From Candidatus Omnitrophota bacterium (GTDB taxonomy: Bacteria; Omnitrophota; Gorgyraeia; Gygaellales; Profunditerraquicolaceae): DNA of 12,225 nucleotides. The DNA is taken from NCBI GenBank assembly GCA_903907475.1, contig CAIVOB010000040.1:1-12225 (forward strand). The letters are read 5' to 3'. The first letter of the stretch is position 1. Every line of letters begins with the position of its first letter. Position numbers and translations under genes: made by a program. Below are positions 6,491 to 12,191 of this stretch, piece by piece. A model generated the notes under the pieces. It made no database searches. It saw nothing but the letters and a program-made list of their open reading frames with translations, and was not told the origin of the DNA.

Positions 6491-7129
6491 CTAGAGTAAA
6501 TCTTTTAGCCCGCCGATCTTAACAATGATCTTAAACGGCTTTTCTTTTACGATCTGCGCGCGACTACTTGAGCCGCCCATCACGATCACCGTATTAATCT
6601 TTGCCCGGCTTCCAGCCTGAGCATCAATTACCATGTCCCCAACATACAAAGTTTGGGATTTTTTTAATCCCAACCGTTTAACTATTTTATTTAATATCTC
6701 CGGAGAAGGTTTCCCGTGTTTTAATTGATCCGCACAGAGCACCAGATCAAAAAATTTTCTTAATTTTAAATGTTTTAACAAAATCAGCGAAAATTTACTT
6801 GGCCGATTGCTCGCCACCGCTAATTTTAACCCTCTGGTTTTCAATTCCTCTAAAAGTGAGCGGACTTGAGGATAAAGCCGTGAATGCTTAAGCAAGCTTC
6901 TCGCGTGATGCCGACGATATAACAGTGCGGCGCGCGGCAAATCTGCCTTAGAAACAAAGGGTTTAAGCAGTTGCAAATCCCCCCATCCTACTGCTTTACG
7001 TATGCGCTTGGCACTCCTTAACCTTAACCCCAGCTTGGACATCACATAATTAAAGCTGCTATTTATCGCTTTATAGGCATCGATCAGCGTGCCATCTAAA
7101 TCAAAAATAACTAATTTTATATTTGGCAT
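6491..7129 (-). CDS. HAD hydrolase, phosphoglycolate-phosphatase-like
   Basis: A 212-residue cytoplasmic phosphatase of HAD subfamily IA. Motif I is FDLDGT with Asp10 and Asp12. A helical cap occupies roughly 15-85. Motif II is ASNRP with Ser107, motif III is HGKPSPE with Lys140, and motif IV is GDMVIDAQAG with Asp165 and Asp169. Length and motif spacing fit the Gph/PpaX/YjjG group, which dephosphorylates 2-phosphoglycolate, pyrophosphate or nucleotides; the substrate cannot be chosen from sequence. The ATG at 7129 has no Shine-Dalgarno. A TATATT hexamer lies exactly 6 nt upstream, immediately after the terminator stem of the preceding gene. The gene ends 8 nt before the lipoprotein promoter's -35. 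Confidence 0.85.
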   Translation of the reverse strand: MPNIKLVIFDLDGTLIDAYKAINSSFNYVMSKLGLRLRSAKRIRKAVGWGDLQLLKPFVSKADLPRAALLYRRHHARSLLKHSRLYPQVRSLLEELKTRGLKLAVASNRPSKFSLILLKHLKLRKFFDLVLCADQLKHGKPSPEILNKIVKRLGLKKSQTLYVGDMVIDAQAGSRAKINTVIVMGGSSSRAQIVKEKPFKIIVKIGGLKDLL

Positions 7130-7130
7130 A

Positions 7131-7165
7131 AATAAAATATAGGCAGGGTCTAAGCACCCTGCCTA
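7131..7165 (-). terminator. Rho-independent terminator of the secreted-protein gene
   Basis: A perfect 10-bp stem, 7140-7149 (TAGGCAGGGT) with 7156-7165 (ACCCTGCCTA), has a 6-nt loop. On the minus strand it is followed by the T-rich run TATTTTATTT. It lies 35 nt after the stop of the gene at 7898-7200. Confidence 0.85.
7136..7141 (-). promoter_or_regulatory. Possible -10 box for the HAD gene
   Basis: TATATT ends 6 nt before the ATG at 7129, the spacing expected for a leaderless transcript. It lies within the T-rich tail of the upstream terminator, and no -35 match is found 16-18 nt further up because that space is the terminator stem. It may be only the terminator's U tract. Confidence 0.3.
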
Positions 7166-7199
7166 AAGGTTAGATTATTCTTGAGAAGAATAAAACTAC

Positions 7200-7898
7200 T
7201 TACTCTGTTTGCCCCTGGGTTGGCGCCGCGGTTGATGCTGTTACTCCGCTTGCCCCTTCCACTGCAGATCCAACAGCAGGCTGTTCCGTAACTGGGGTAA
7301 CTACTTGCCCCTCAACCGGAGCAGTTGACAATGCAGTCGGAGAAACGATTTCACTACCCGCAGGAGTTGACTCAACCGTCGGAGTAGGGTCAGCTGGTGC
7401 GGTGGGCAAAGCAGCATCTTGAACTTTAACTGCTGGAACTGTTTGAGCAGCGCTTGACTCGGGCGCGGTAACCGGTAAATCATTGTTTGCTGGCGCGGCT
7501 AATTCAGAACCCTCAAAGCTAATATTCTTCACGATATTCTTGTCCCCGGCTTCCAAGAGATAATCAACGCTTAGAGTATCTTTAATCTTTATTTCCGCGA
7601 AACTTTTAATATTTTCATAAGTTGTTTTTTCATTAACCACTAAGACAATCTCTTTTTCTTGATCCGTTTCGTAATCTAAATATTTTAAAGTCACCGTTTT
7701 AAGTAAAGGATCCAAATTGACTACTTCACCCCAAAGCCATTGCGGATTAACCTCGTTTTGCACAGGGGCCATAACCGGAGTAACCACCGCACTTGTTTCC
7801 ACCGCGCTCACCGCCGCGTCTTCAGCAAAAACGGCTGATGAAACCAGAACAGAAAATAAGATAAATACAAAAAGCGCTAAACATTTTTTGGAATCCAT
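7200..7898 (-). CDS. Secreted protein with small beta domain and Pro/Ala/Thr/Val-rich tail
   Basis: A 232-residue exported protein of unknown function. Residues 1-25 form a Sec signal peptide ending AVFA before Glu-Asp. A short folded domain spans about 52-130: it begins NPQWLWGEVV, continues with TVTLKYLDYET and ends NIVKNISFE, an alternating strand pattern like small OB-type or DUF5666-like domains. From about 131 to the end is a low-complexity tail rich in Pro, Ala, Thr, Val and Ser with very few basic residues, probably disordered and extracytoplasmic. The start is well supported: AAAGGAGG (7913-7906) ends 7 nt before the ATG. The gene stands alone between its own promoter and a strong terminator, suggesting high or independently regulated expression. 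No catalytic motif is seen. Confidence 0.8.
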   Translation of the reverse strand: MDSKKCLALFVFILFSVLVSSAVFAEDAAVSAVETSAVVTPVMAPVQNEVNPQWLWGEVVNLDPLLKTVTLKYLDYETDQEKEIVLVVNEKTTYENIKSFAEIKIKDTLSVDYLLEAGDKNIVKNISFEGSELAAPANNDLPVTAPESSAAQTVPAVKVQDAALPTAPADPTPTVESTPAGSEIVSPTALSTAPVEGQVVTPVTEQPAVGSAVEGASGVTASTAAPTQGQTE

Positions 7899-7925
7899 CT
7901 TATAACCTCCTTTAGATTACAGCTA

Positions 7926-7954
7926 AAATTAACACAGATCAATCCATTTGTCAA
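7926..7954 (-). promoter_or_regulatory. Sigma70-type promoter of the secreted-protein gene
   Basis: On the minus strand TTGACA (7954-7949, perfect), a 17-nt spacer and TAATTT (7931-7926) preceded by TG in the extended -10 position. The predicted start is near 7919, leaving about a 20-nt leader that contains the AAAGGAGG ribosome-binding site. Confidence 0.65.
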
Positions 7955-7955
7955 G

Positions 7956-7980
7956 TTATCTGTAATAAAATGGCAGATAA
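7956..7980. repeat. Inverted repeat next to the secreted-protein promoter
   Basis: TTATCTG (7956-7962) and CAGATAA (7974-7980) form a perfect 7-bp inverted repeat around an 11-nt centre, 1 nt from the -35 box. It lacks a T tract, so it looks more like an operator or structural element than a terminator. The region 7981-8082 up to bioY is AT-rich and shows nothing else I can support. Confidence 0.35.
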
Positions 7981-8082
7981 AAATACAACTTACAGGTTTC
8001 TATTTTATTAGCATCGTTAACAGTTTAAAAATTAGGCTCTTTATGAATTAGCAATAACCTTATTTTAATTATTTCTGTCAAA

Positions 8083-8652
8083 TTAATGCAGTATTGCTTT
8101 AACGCGCGCCTGCAACTTTTGATATACAGCAGTTGCTAGAATAATCTTAAAAGATTCACCCAAAACGAAGGGGAAAAAACCCCAAAGAAATGCCTGACGC
8201 CAAGAAGACGCGAAACTAAATTTTAACCAAACCGTCCCACAGAATAGAATCATTAAATCCGCGATCATTAATTTCAAAAAAATAGCTGCAGCACTTTGCT
8301 TGCCTGAGGTAAACAAGCTTCCCGTAAATAAAGCCGCTAAGACAAAACCCACCAGATACCCACCGGTCGGCCCGATTAAGTAAAGCCCCCCGCTGCCTAA
8401 GCCAGTAAATACCTGATATCCGATTAATCCTAAAGAAACATAGGCTAACTGCACCGTTAAACCCAGTTTTTTCCCCAATAAAGCACCAGAAAGCAAAACA
8501 AAAAATGTCTGCAAAGTTAACGGCACCGGAGTAAAAGGCAAAGGAAAACGCACAAATGCCGATAAAACCGTTAAGCTAATAAAACTACCTACAGCAAACA
8601 AGCGGCAAATCCGTTTACTGGAAATTATCTCTCTTGACATCGTCACTTCCAT
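8083..8652 (-). CDS. bioY: Biotin transporter BioY
   Basis: Integral membrane substrate-binding (S) component of a biotin ECF-type transporter, 189 residues with about six hydrophobic helices. Family hallmarks are the N-terminal VRFPLPFTPVPLTLQTF segment, then SGALLGKKLG, and the glycine-rich TGLGSGGLYLIGPTGGYLVGF stretch that lines the biotin site; a membrane segment ending in a short basic tail closes the protein. ATG at 8652 is preferred to ATG at 8658, because the Shine-Dalgarno AAGAGGAG (8666-8659) ends 6 nt before 8652 but directly abuts 8658. BioM and BioN energising subunits are not in the window; BioY can work alone or with a shared ECF module. No BirA- or BioR-like operator was recognised upstream. 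Confidence 0.92.
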   Translation of the reverse strand: MEVTMSREIISSKRICRLFAVGSFISLTVLSAFVRFPLPFTPVPLTLQTFFVLLSGALLGKKLGLTVQLAYVSLGLIGYQVFTGLGSGGLYLIGPTGGYLVGFVLAALFTGSLFTSGKQSAAAIFLKLMIADLMILFCGTVWLKFSFASSWRQAFLWGFFPFVLGESFKIILATAVYQKLQARVKAILH

Positions 8653-8693
8653 CGCCATCTCCTCTTAAATTTAGAAATTATTTAGTTTCATTT

Positions 8694-8699
8694 ATTATA
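8694..8699 (-). promoter_or_regulatory. Possible -10 box for bioY
   Basis: A perfect TATAAT lies on the minus strand 41 nt before the preferred bioY start, between the upstream gene's terminator and the ribosome-binding site. No good -35 is present at 16-18 nt spacing. Confidence 0.35.
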
Positions 8700-8719
8700 T
8701 ACGAAAACCTGATAATAGA

Positions 8720-8763
8720 AAGAAAAAAATGGGAGCAGATCTTTTTCCTGCGTCTGCCCCCAT
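8720..8763 (-). terminator. Rho-independent terminator of the Cys-rich membrane protein gene
   Basis: Arms 8729-8739 (ATGGGAGCAGA) and 8753-8763 (TCTGCCCCCAT) pair over 10 of 11 positions, with a 13-nt loop. On the minus strand the stem runs straight into TTTTTTTCTTTC. It lies 25 nt after the stop at 8789 and insulates bioY from upstream transcription. Confidence 0.85.
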
Positions 8764-8788
8764 TATTTATGTTTTGTTTTTTAAAAGA

Positions 8789-9013
8789 TTATTCTTTAGC
8801 GATCGCTAAAGTAATTATCCCGGCGAGAATCAAAAACAAACCACTGCAGCCTTTCACAATCATTACTAACTTATCCCACCAATTGATAATCGCCAACCCG
8901 CCTAAAACTAAAAATGCTAACCCTAAAATTACCTTTAACAGTGTCGCCAAGGTTTTCTTCGGATCACAACATTTCTTCTCACTGGAACAACATTTTTTCT
9001 CTTCTGCTGCCAT
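8789..9013 (-). CDS. Small Cys-rich two-helix membrane protein
   Basis: A 74-residue protein not assigned to a named family. The charged N-terminus carries two double-cysteine motifs, KKCC at 6-9 and KKCC at 13-16 (KKCCSSEKKCCDPKK), likely cytoplasmic and able to bind metal or a lipid anchor. Two hydrophobic helices follow, about 25-45 (VILGLAFLVLGGLAI) and 50-72 (MIVKGCSGLFLILAGIITLA), separated by NWWDK. The ribosome-binding site is excellent: AAGGAGGTG with GGAGG (9024-9020) 6 nt before the ATG. A strong terminator follows, so the gene is probably well expressed. The stop of the acyltransferase lies about 56 nt upstream. It could be a metal-handling or quality-control membrane peptide, but nothing shows this. 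Confidence 0.8.
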   Translation of the reverse strand: MAAEEKKCCSSEKKCCDPKKTLATLLKVILGLAFLVLGGLAIINWWDKLVMIVKGCSGLFLILAGIITLAIAKE

Positions 9014-9069
9014 TGCACACCTCCTTAATTAAGTTTCCCACATTAATAATTACGCGCTCGCTTCACGTT

Positions 9070-9987
9070 TCACTTTTCTCGAGGCTTACTCTTCCATCTG
9101 CGATGAATCCAGCCCCATTCGGCAGGATATTTACGAATATAGGTCTCAATGATGTCAGTTAATCTTTGAATATTTACTAAAATTGTTTCTTTAGGGCTAC
9201 TGCCCTCCTCCAATTCTAATCGCGGTTCAAAAAATATTTTATGACGGTCATCGCTTTGGCGAATAATAAAACAAGGTACCAGCGCCGCCTTAGTGCGTTG
9301 CGCCAAAATCACCGGCCCAGTGGCAGTAGCGGCTTGGTTACCGAAAAAATTCACAAAGACGCCACCGGTACCAAAATTTTGGTCAATCGGAATAAAAACT
9401 AACTCGTTATTACGTAAAACAGTAATCGTTTGATTAACACATTCCTGGCGCGGTTGACTATAAATAGTGCGCACCCCAAATTTTTCTCTTTTCTTTAAGA
9501 AAATTTCCTCCATTTTAGTATCATGCATCGGCTTCATGATTCCACCGGCGTGATATCCCTCTACTGCTAATCTGCCTAAAAGCAGAGGGAAATTACCAAA
9601 ATGCGCGCTCACCAAAATTACTCCGCAACCAGCAGCTAAAGCTTGGTCTAAATTCTCTCGGCCATAGATCTCCACTTTATCTTTCAAAAGAAATGGCTTA
9701 TCGAAAAAAAACATCAACTCCACCGCGCTCTTAGCCAGATAGGTAAAACAATCCCGAGCGATCCTATCCAGTTCCTGAGGAGATTTCTCTTTTCCAAAAG
9801 CAATCCTTAAGCTTTCCAAAGCGATTTTTCTATGTTTAGAGGCAAAAACATAAGCCAGGGCCGCCATCTTCTGGGCAAAAATATAAAGATAGCGCGGAGG
9901 AATAATTTGCACAATCAAAGAACAAATGTTTATTCCCAACCAAGCCGCGAAATAACTAAAAGATTTTCGTATTTTTTTAGCGTCCAT
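9070..9987 (-). CDS. LpxL/HtrB-family lipid A acyltransferase-like protein
   Basis: Inner-membrane-associated acyltransferase of 305 residues, typical for the Lip_A_acyltrans family that adds secondary acyl chains to lipid A. An N-terminal hydrophobic anchor (about 11-30), SAHFGNFPLLLGRL (127-140), PIDQNFGTGGVFVNFFG (about 200-216) and the C-terminal PAEWGWIHRRWK are all in family order. The catalytic HX4(D/E) motif is altered: His129 is followed five residues later by Pro134 instead of an acid. Either this branch uses another acid or it has a different acyl-transfer chemistry. It has its own promoter with an extended -10 and no Shine-Dalgarno before the ATG. Its presence implies an outer membrane with acylated glycolipid, though no other lipid A gene is here. 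Confidence 0.85.
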   Translation of the reverse strand: MDAKKIRKSFSYFAAWLGINICSLIVQIIPPRYLYIFAQKMAALAYVFASKHRKIALESLRIAFGKEKSPQELDRIARDCFTYLAKSAVELMFFFDKPFLLKDKVEIYGRENLDQALAAGCGVILVSAHFGNFPLLLGRLAVEGYHAGGIMKPMHDTKMEEIFLKKREKFGVRTIYSQPRQECVNQTITVLRNNELVFIPIDQNFGTGGVFVNFFGNQAATATGPVILAQRTKAALVPCFIIRQSDDRHKIFFEPRLELEEGSSPKETILVNIQRLTDIIETYIRKYPAEWGWIHRRWKSKPREK

Positions 9988-10007
9988 ATAAATTTAGATT
10001 TGCAACA

Positions 10008-10035
10008 ATTATAACAAACTCGCCTTAAATTACAA
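10008..10035 (-). promoter_or_regulatory. Sigma70-type promoter of the acyltransferase gene
   Basis: On the minus strand TTGTAA (10035-10030, 4/6), a 16-nt spacer and a perfect TATAAT (10013-10008) preceded by TG in the extended -10 position. The predicted leader is about 14 nt and contains no Shine-Dalgarno. Confidence 0.6.
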
Positions 10036-10041
10036 GCAAAA

Positions 10042-10524
10042 TCAAAGTTTATACCCGATTTTACGCAATAAATCTTTGCGCCAAGAGATATCCGCAGCGG
10101 TTTCCGCGCCTTGAGGAAGCGCCCCGTCAATCACCCCTAAGATCCCTCTACCATTCTGGCTCTCTGCCACAATTACTTCTGTCGGATTCGCAGTCGCGCA
10201 ATAAATATTACAAACTTCCGGAATATTTTTTAAAGCATTCAAAACGTTGATCGGATAAACATTTTCCAAAAAAATAATAAAACTGTGCCCGCAAGCAAGC
10301 TCCAGCATATTACTGATCGCTAACTCCTTAAGTGCGGCATCGTTGCCTTCGCTGCGAATTTTACAAGCGCCGGAAGCTTCTGCGAACCCTATGCCAAATT
10401 TCGCGCCCGGAACATTCACGAGCGCTTCATAAAGATCTTCTACGGTTTTAATAAAATGACTTTGTCCTAAAATAAAATTTAAATCCTGGGGCTTATTTAT
10501 TTTTACCAATTTTAGCTCTAACAT
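10042..10524 (-). CDS. Adenosine-specific kinase family protein (PF04008)
   Basis: A 160-residue cytoplasmic protein of the small adenosine-specific kinase family, first described in archaea (PAE2307 type) and unrelated to ribokinase-like adenosine kinases. Nearly the whole protein is family signature: GQSHFIKTVEDLYEAL (20-35), KFGIGFAEASG (42-52), GHSFIIFL (79-86), YPINVLNALK (90-99), CATANPTEVIVAE (109-121) and GRGILGVIDG (125-134), ending RKIGYK. The expected reaction is ATP-dependent phosphorylation of adenosine to AMP, but that activity rests on structural work with few members. GGGGGAGG lies upstream, with GGAGG (10535-10531) 6 nt before the ATG, which fixes the start. It follows the PIG-L gene by 17 nt and is probably cotranscribed with it. 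Confidence 0.88.
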   Translation of the reverse strand: MLELKLVKINKPQDLNFILGQSHFIKTVEDLYEALVNVPGAKFGIGFAEASGACKIRSEGNDAALKELAISNMLELACGHSFIIFLENVYPINVLNALKNIPEVCNIYCATANPTEVIVAESQNGRGILGVIDGALPQGAETAADISWRKDLLRKIGYKL

Positions 10525-10541
10525 CTAAAACCTCCCCCTTA

Positions 10542-11948
10542 TTATTTAAGTTTAATCTTACGAAAACCTACCACATCAATCGGTAAACGGCCGTGGTAAG
10601 CCTTAAGCGAAGTGAGCAAATAATCCGGTTCCCCTAAGAGCGGCAAAGGAATCTTTAAAATTAAAGCATATTTGGCAAACTCTAAACTCACTCCAGAATT
10701 TAATACTTTTTGCCGTAAATTAAAAACTTTATATTTATTTCCCGCGGTGATAATACTAATTTTAGGCATCTGCGCGAAAGGAATCTGGTGATTATAACCA
10801 AAGACATAAAGCAGCACTCCAAAATTTTTACTTAATTGTTTAGGCCTGTCCAAACGCACAATAAAATTATTATCTTCTTTAGCAAAGCTCACCTGTCCAG
10901 AATATTCCAAAGCATCCTCTAGCCTTATCTCTTCCGTTTCAGCAGTTGCTCTTTCTAAAGCTTGCGCGCCGGAATATTCCGTTAATTTGAGATTTAATTT
11001 CGACTGCGCTTTTAATTCTAAAACCGGATAATCACCAAAAAGTTCATTTTCCCGAGCAAAAGAAAAAAGATAAAAAGCGCTTGATTGAGTCTGGCTTTTA
11101 TAAAAAAGTATCGCTTGATATTTTTTATCTAATTCGCTAGAACTTAAATTATAACGCTCCCAAGTTAGGTCGGAATCCCGGTATTTTTCCGGAGGAGATA
11201 ATCCTAATTCCGGATGATAATGCCGCGGTTTGGGCCAGCCGACACAATGTACTAAATACGGATAAACCTGAGGCGCATTAATCGAAGCTTCTAAATCACT
11301 TAATGCGATTTGTAAAAATAAATAAAGGGATTTATGGTCCGCATTAACATCTGCCGGATGAGAAACAAATATTTTATCCGGCTGATAATCCCGAATTTGA
11401 TTCGTTAGGTCATGAAGAATATTCTCCCCATAATAAGGAGCCCCGTAAGAAGGATTCTGGCGATACGGAACGCTAGATATCCGCGTTAAACGATCCCGAA
11501 ACGGTTTAGCGGTTTGCCAATACTGGCTGAAAATATTAAAAGTGCCATAATCCGGATAACCTAAAAATACCAGATCTTTTGCTTGCAAGCCAAGGAACTG
11601 CATCGCCCTAATTGACTCTTTTTGACGCACCTGGCCCATATAAATAAATTCTCCGCGCCGGAAAGTTAACCTTTTTTCATAAACGATGAACGCTAATTCA
11701 TTGTGGTCCCCATTAGTTAAATAAACGATCTTTACTTTTGCTCCCACCTTCAACGCCTGTTGGATAATCCCCGCGCAAGCAATCGCTTCATCATCCGGAT
11801 GCGGAGCCAAAATCATAATCCGCTCACCGGGCTTAAACTCTATTAAGGCCGGTAACGGTTTAGCAAAAATTTGTTTCGGTTTTTCAATGCTTTGACAGCC
11901 ACTAAGCACCAAGAACAACCCCAAAATATATATTCCTTTTTTAAGCAT
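10542..11948 (-). CDS. PIG-L (LmbE-like) deacetylase lipoprotein with extra C-terminal domain
   Basis: A 468-residue predicted lipoprotein: a signal peptide ends in lipobox LVLSGC with Cys18, placing the enzyme on the periplasmic side. The catalytic PIG-L domain covers about 42-300. Its zinc site is HPDDE (50-54) and HPADVNADH (197-205), the metal ligands and general base of N-acetyl-sugar deacetylases (GlcNAc-PI, mycothiol and bacillithiol families). The remaining ~170 residues are not recognised and are rich in alternating hydrophobic strands, probably a beta domain for binding or anchoring. Most PIG-L enzymes are 220-300 residues and cytoplasmic, so both export and length are unusual. The ATG at 11948 has no Shine-Dalgarno; a TAGAAT -10 ends 6 nt upstream. 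The adenosine-specific kinase gene follows. Confidence 0.85.
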   Translation of the reverse strand: MLKKGIYILGLFLVLSGCQSIEKPKQIFAKPLPALIEFKPGERIMILAPHPDDEAIACAGIIQQALKVGAKVKIVYLTNGDHNELAFIVYEKRLTFRRGEFIYMGQVRQKESIRAMQFLGLQAKDLVFLGYPDYGTFNIFSQYWQTAKPFRDRLTRISSVPYRQNPSYGAPYYGENILHDLTNQIRDYQPDKIFVSHPADVNADHKSLYLFLQIALSDLEASINAPQVYPYLVHCVGWPKPRHYHPELGLSPPEKYRDSDLTWERYNLSSSELDKKYQAILFYKSQTQSSAFYLFSFARENELFGDYPVLELKAQSKLNLKLTEYSGAQALERATAETEEIRLEDALEYSGQVSFAKEDNNFIVRLDRPKQLSKNFGVLLYVFGYNHQIPFAQMPKISIITAGNKYKVFNLRQKVLNSGVSLEFAKYALILKIPLPLLGEPDYLLTSLKAYHGRLPIDVVGFRKIKLK

Positions 11949-11954
11949 GGATAT

Positions 11955-11982
11955 ATTCTATCACTGCCTGATTTTTAGTCAA
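11955..11982 (-). promoter_or_regulatory. Sigma70-type promoter of the PIG-L lipoprotein gene
   Basis: On the minus strand TTGACT (11982-11977, 5/6), a 16-nt spacer and TAGAAT (11960-11955, 5/6) with TG in the extended -10 position. Six bases separate the -10 from the ATG, so the predicted start is the A of the start codon itself. Confidence 0.65.
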
Positions 11983-11985
11983 TGA

Positions 11986-12027
11986 GTGCTTGATTTACGA
12001 ATACAAAGTATGAGTAAATCAATGCAC
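11986..12027. repeat. Long imperfect hairpin upstream of the PIG-L promoter
   Basis: GTGC-TTGATTTAC (11986-11998) pairs with GTAAATCAA-T-GCAC (12014-12027) with one bulged T. Inside, ATAC and GTAT (12001-12004, 12008-12011) close an AAA loop, flanked on both sides by GA, which can form tandem sheared G-A pairs. It begins 4 nt from the -35 box and has no T tract, so it is not a terminator. Function unknown. Confidence 0.6.
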
Positions 12028-12032
12028 GAATT

Positions 12033-12102
12033 GATCCCTATAACTACGAGTAGTACTTTGGTCTTTTACCAAAGGACTACGAAGTGGTTAGTTATAGGGA
12101 TC
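12033..12102. repeat. Nested-hairpin repeat, unit A
   Basis: An outer perfect 14-bp stem pairs GATCCCTATAACTA (12033-12046) with 12089-12102. An inner stem pairs GTAGT and CTTTGGT (12050-12054, 12056-12062) with ACCAAAG and ACTAC (12068-12074, 12076-12080), with one A-G mismatch and a CTTTT loop. The two stems are joined by unequal linkers (CGA and 12081-12088). It is not coding in any frame I could support. Confidence 0.85.
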
Positions 12103-12168
12103 TTTATAACTACGAGTACTCCTTTGGTATTTTACCAAAGGAGTACGAAGTGATTAGTTATAGGGATC
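12103..12168. repeat. Nested-hairpin repeat, unit B
   Basis: Tandem copy of unit A at a 66-bp offset. The inner stem is a perfect 14 bp, GTACTCCTTTGGTA (12116-12129) with 12133-12146, and a TTT loop. The outer stem TATAACTA (12105-12112) pairs with 12155-12162. The right flank again ends in GGGATC. One inner pair is changed on both sides relative to unit A. The bases 12169-12191 up to the adapter are unassigned. Confidence 0.85.
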
Positions 12169-12191
12169 TTACGATTTAACATTTACAAAAC

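Noticed and set aside
7301..7483. Alternative-frame minus-strand ORF within the low-complexity tail
   Set aside because: The repetitive codon composition of the Pro/Ala/Thr tail produces an open shadow frame rich in Leu/Gln.
7981..8082. bioY terminator or biotin-related regulatory element
   Set aside because: The stretch is AT-rich but I found no stable hairpin with a T tract and no known operator pattern.
8653..8658. ATG at 8658 as the bioY start
   Set aside because: The Shine-Dalgarno directly abuts it, while the ATG at 8652 has ideal 6-nt spacing.
8634..9162. Plus-strand ORFs of 132 and 82 codons overlapping bioY, the Cys-rich protein and the acyltransferase
   Set aside because: They are antisense to well-supported genes, lack ribosome-binding sites and have no recognisable domain.
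12033..12168. CRISPR array
   Set aside because: There are only two units, each an extended palindrome, with no unique spacers and no cas genes.
12033..12168. Rho-independent terminators
   Set aside because: The hairpins have no following T tract and no gene reads into them within the window.
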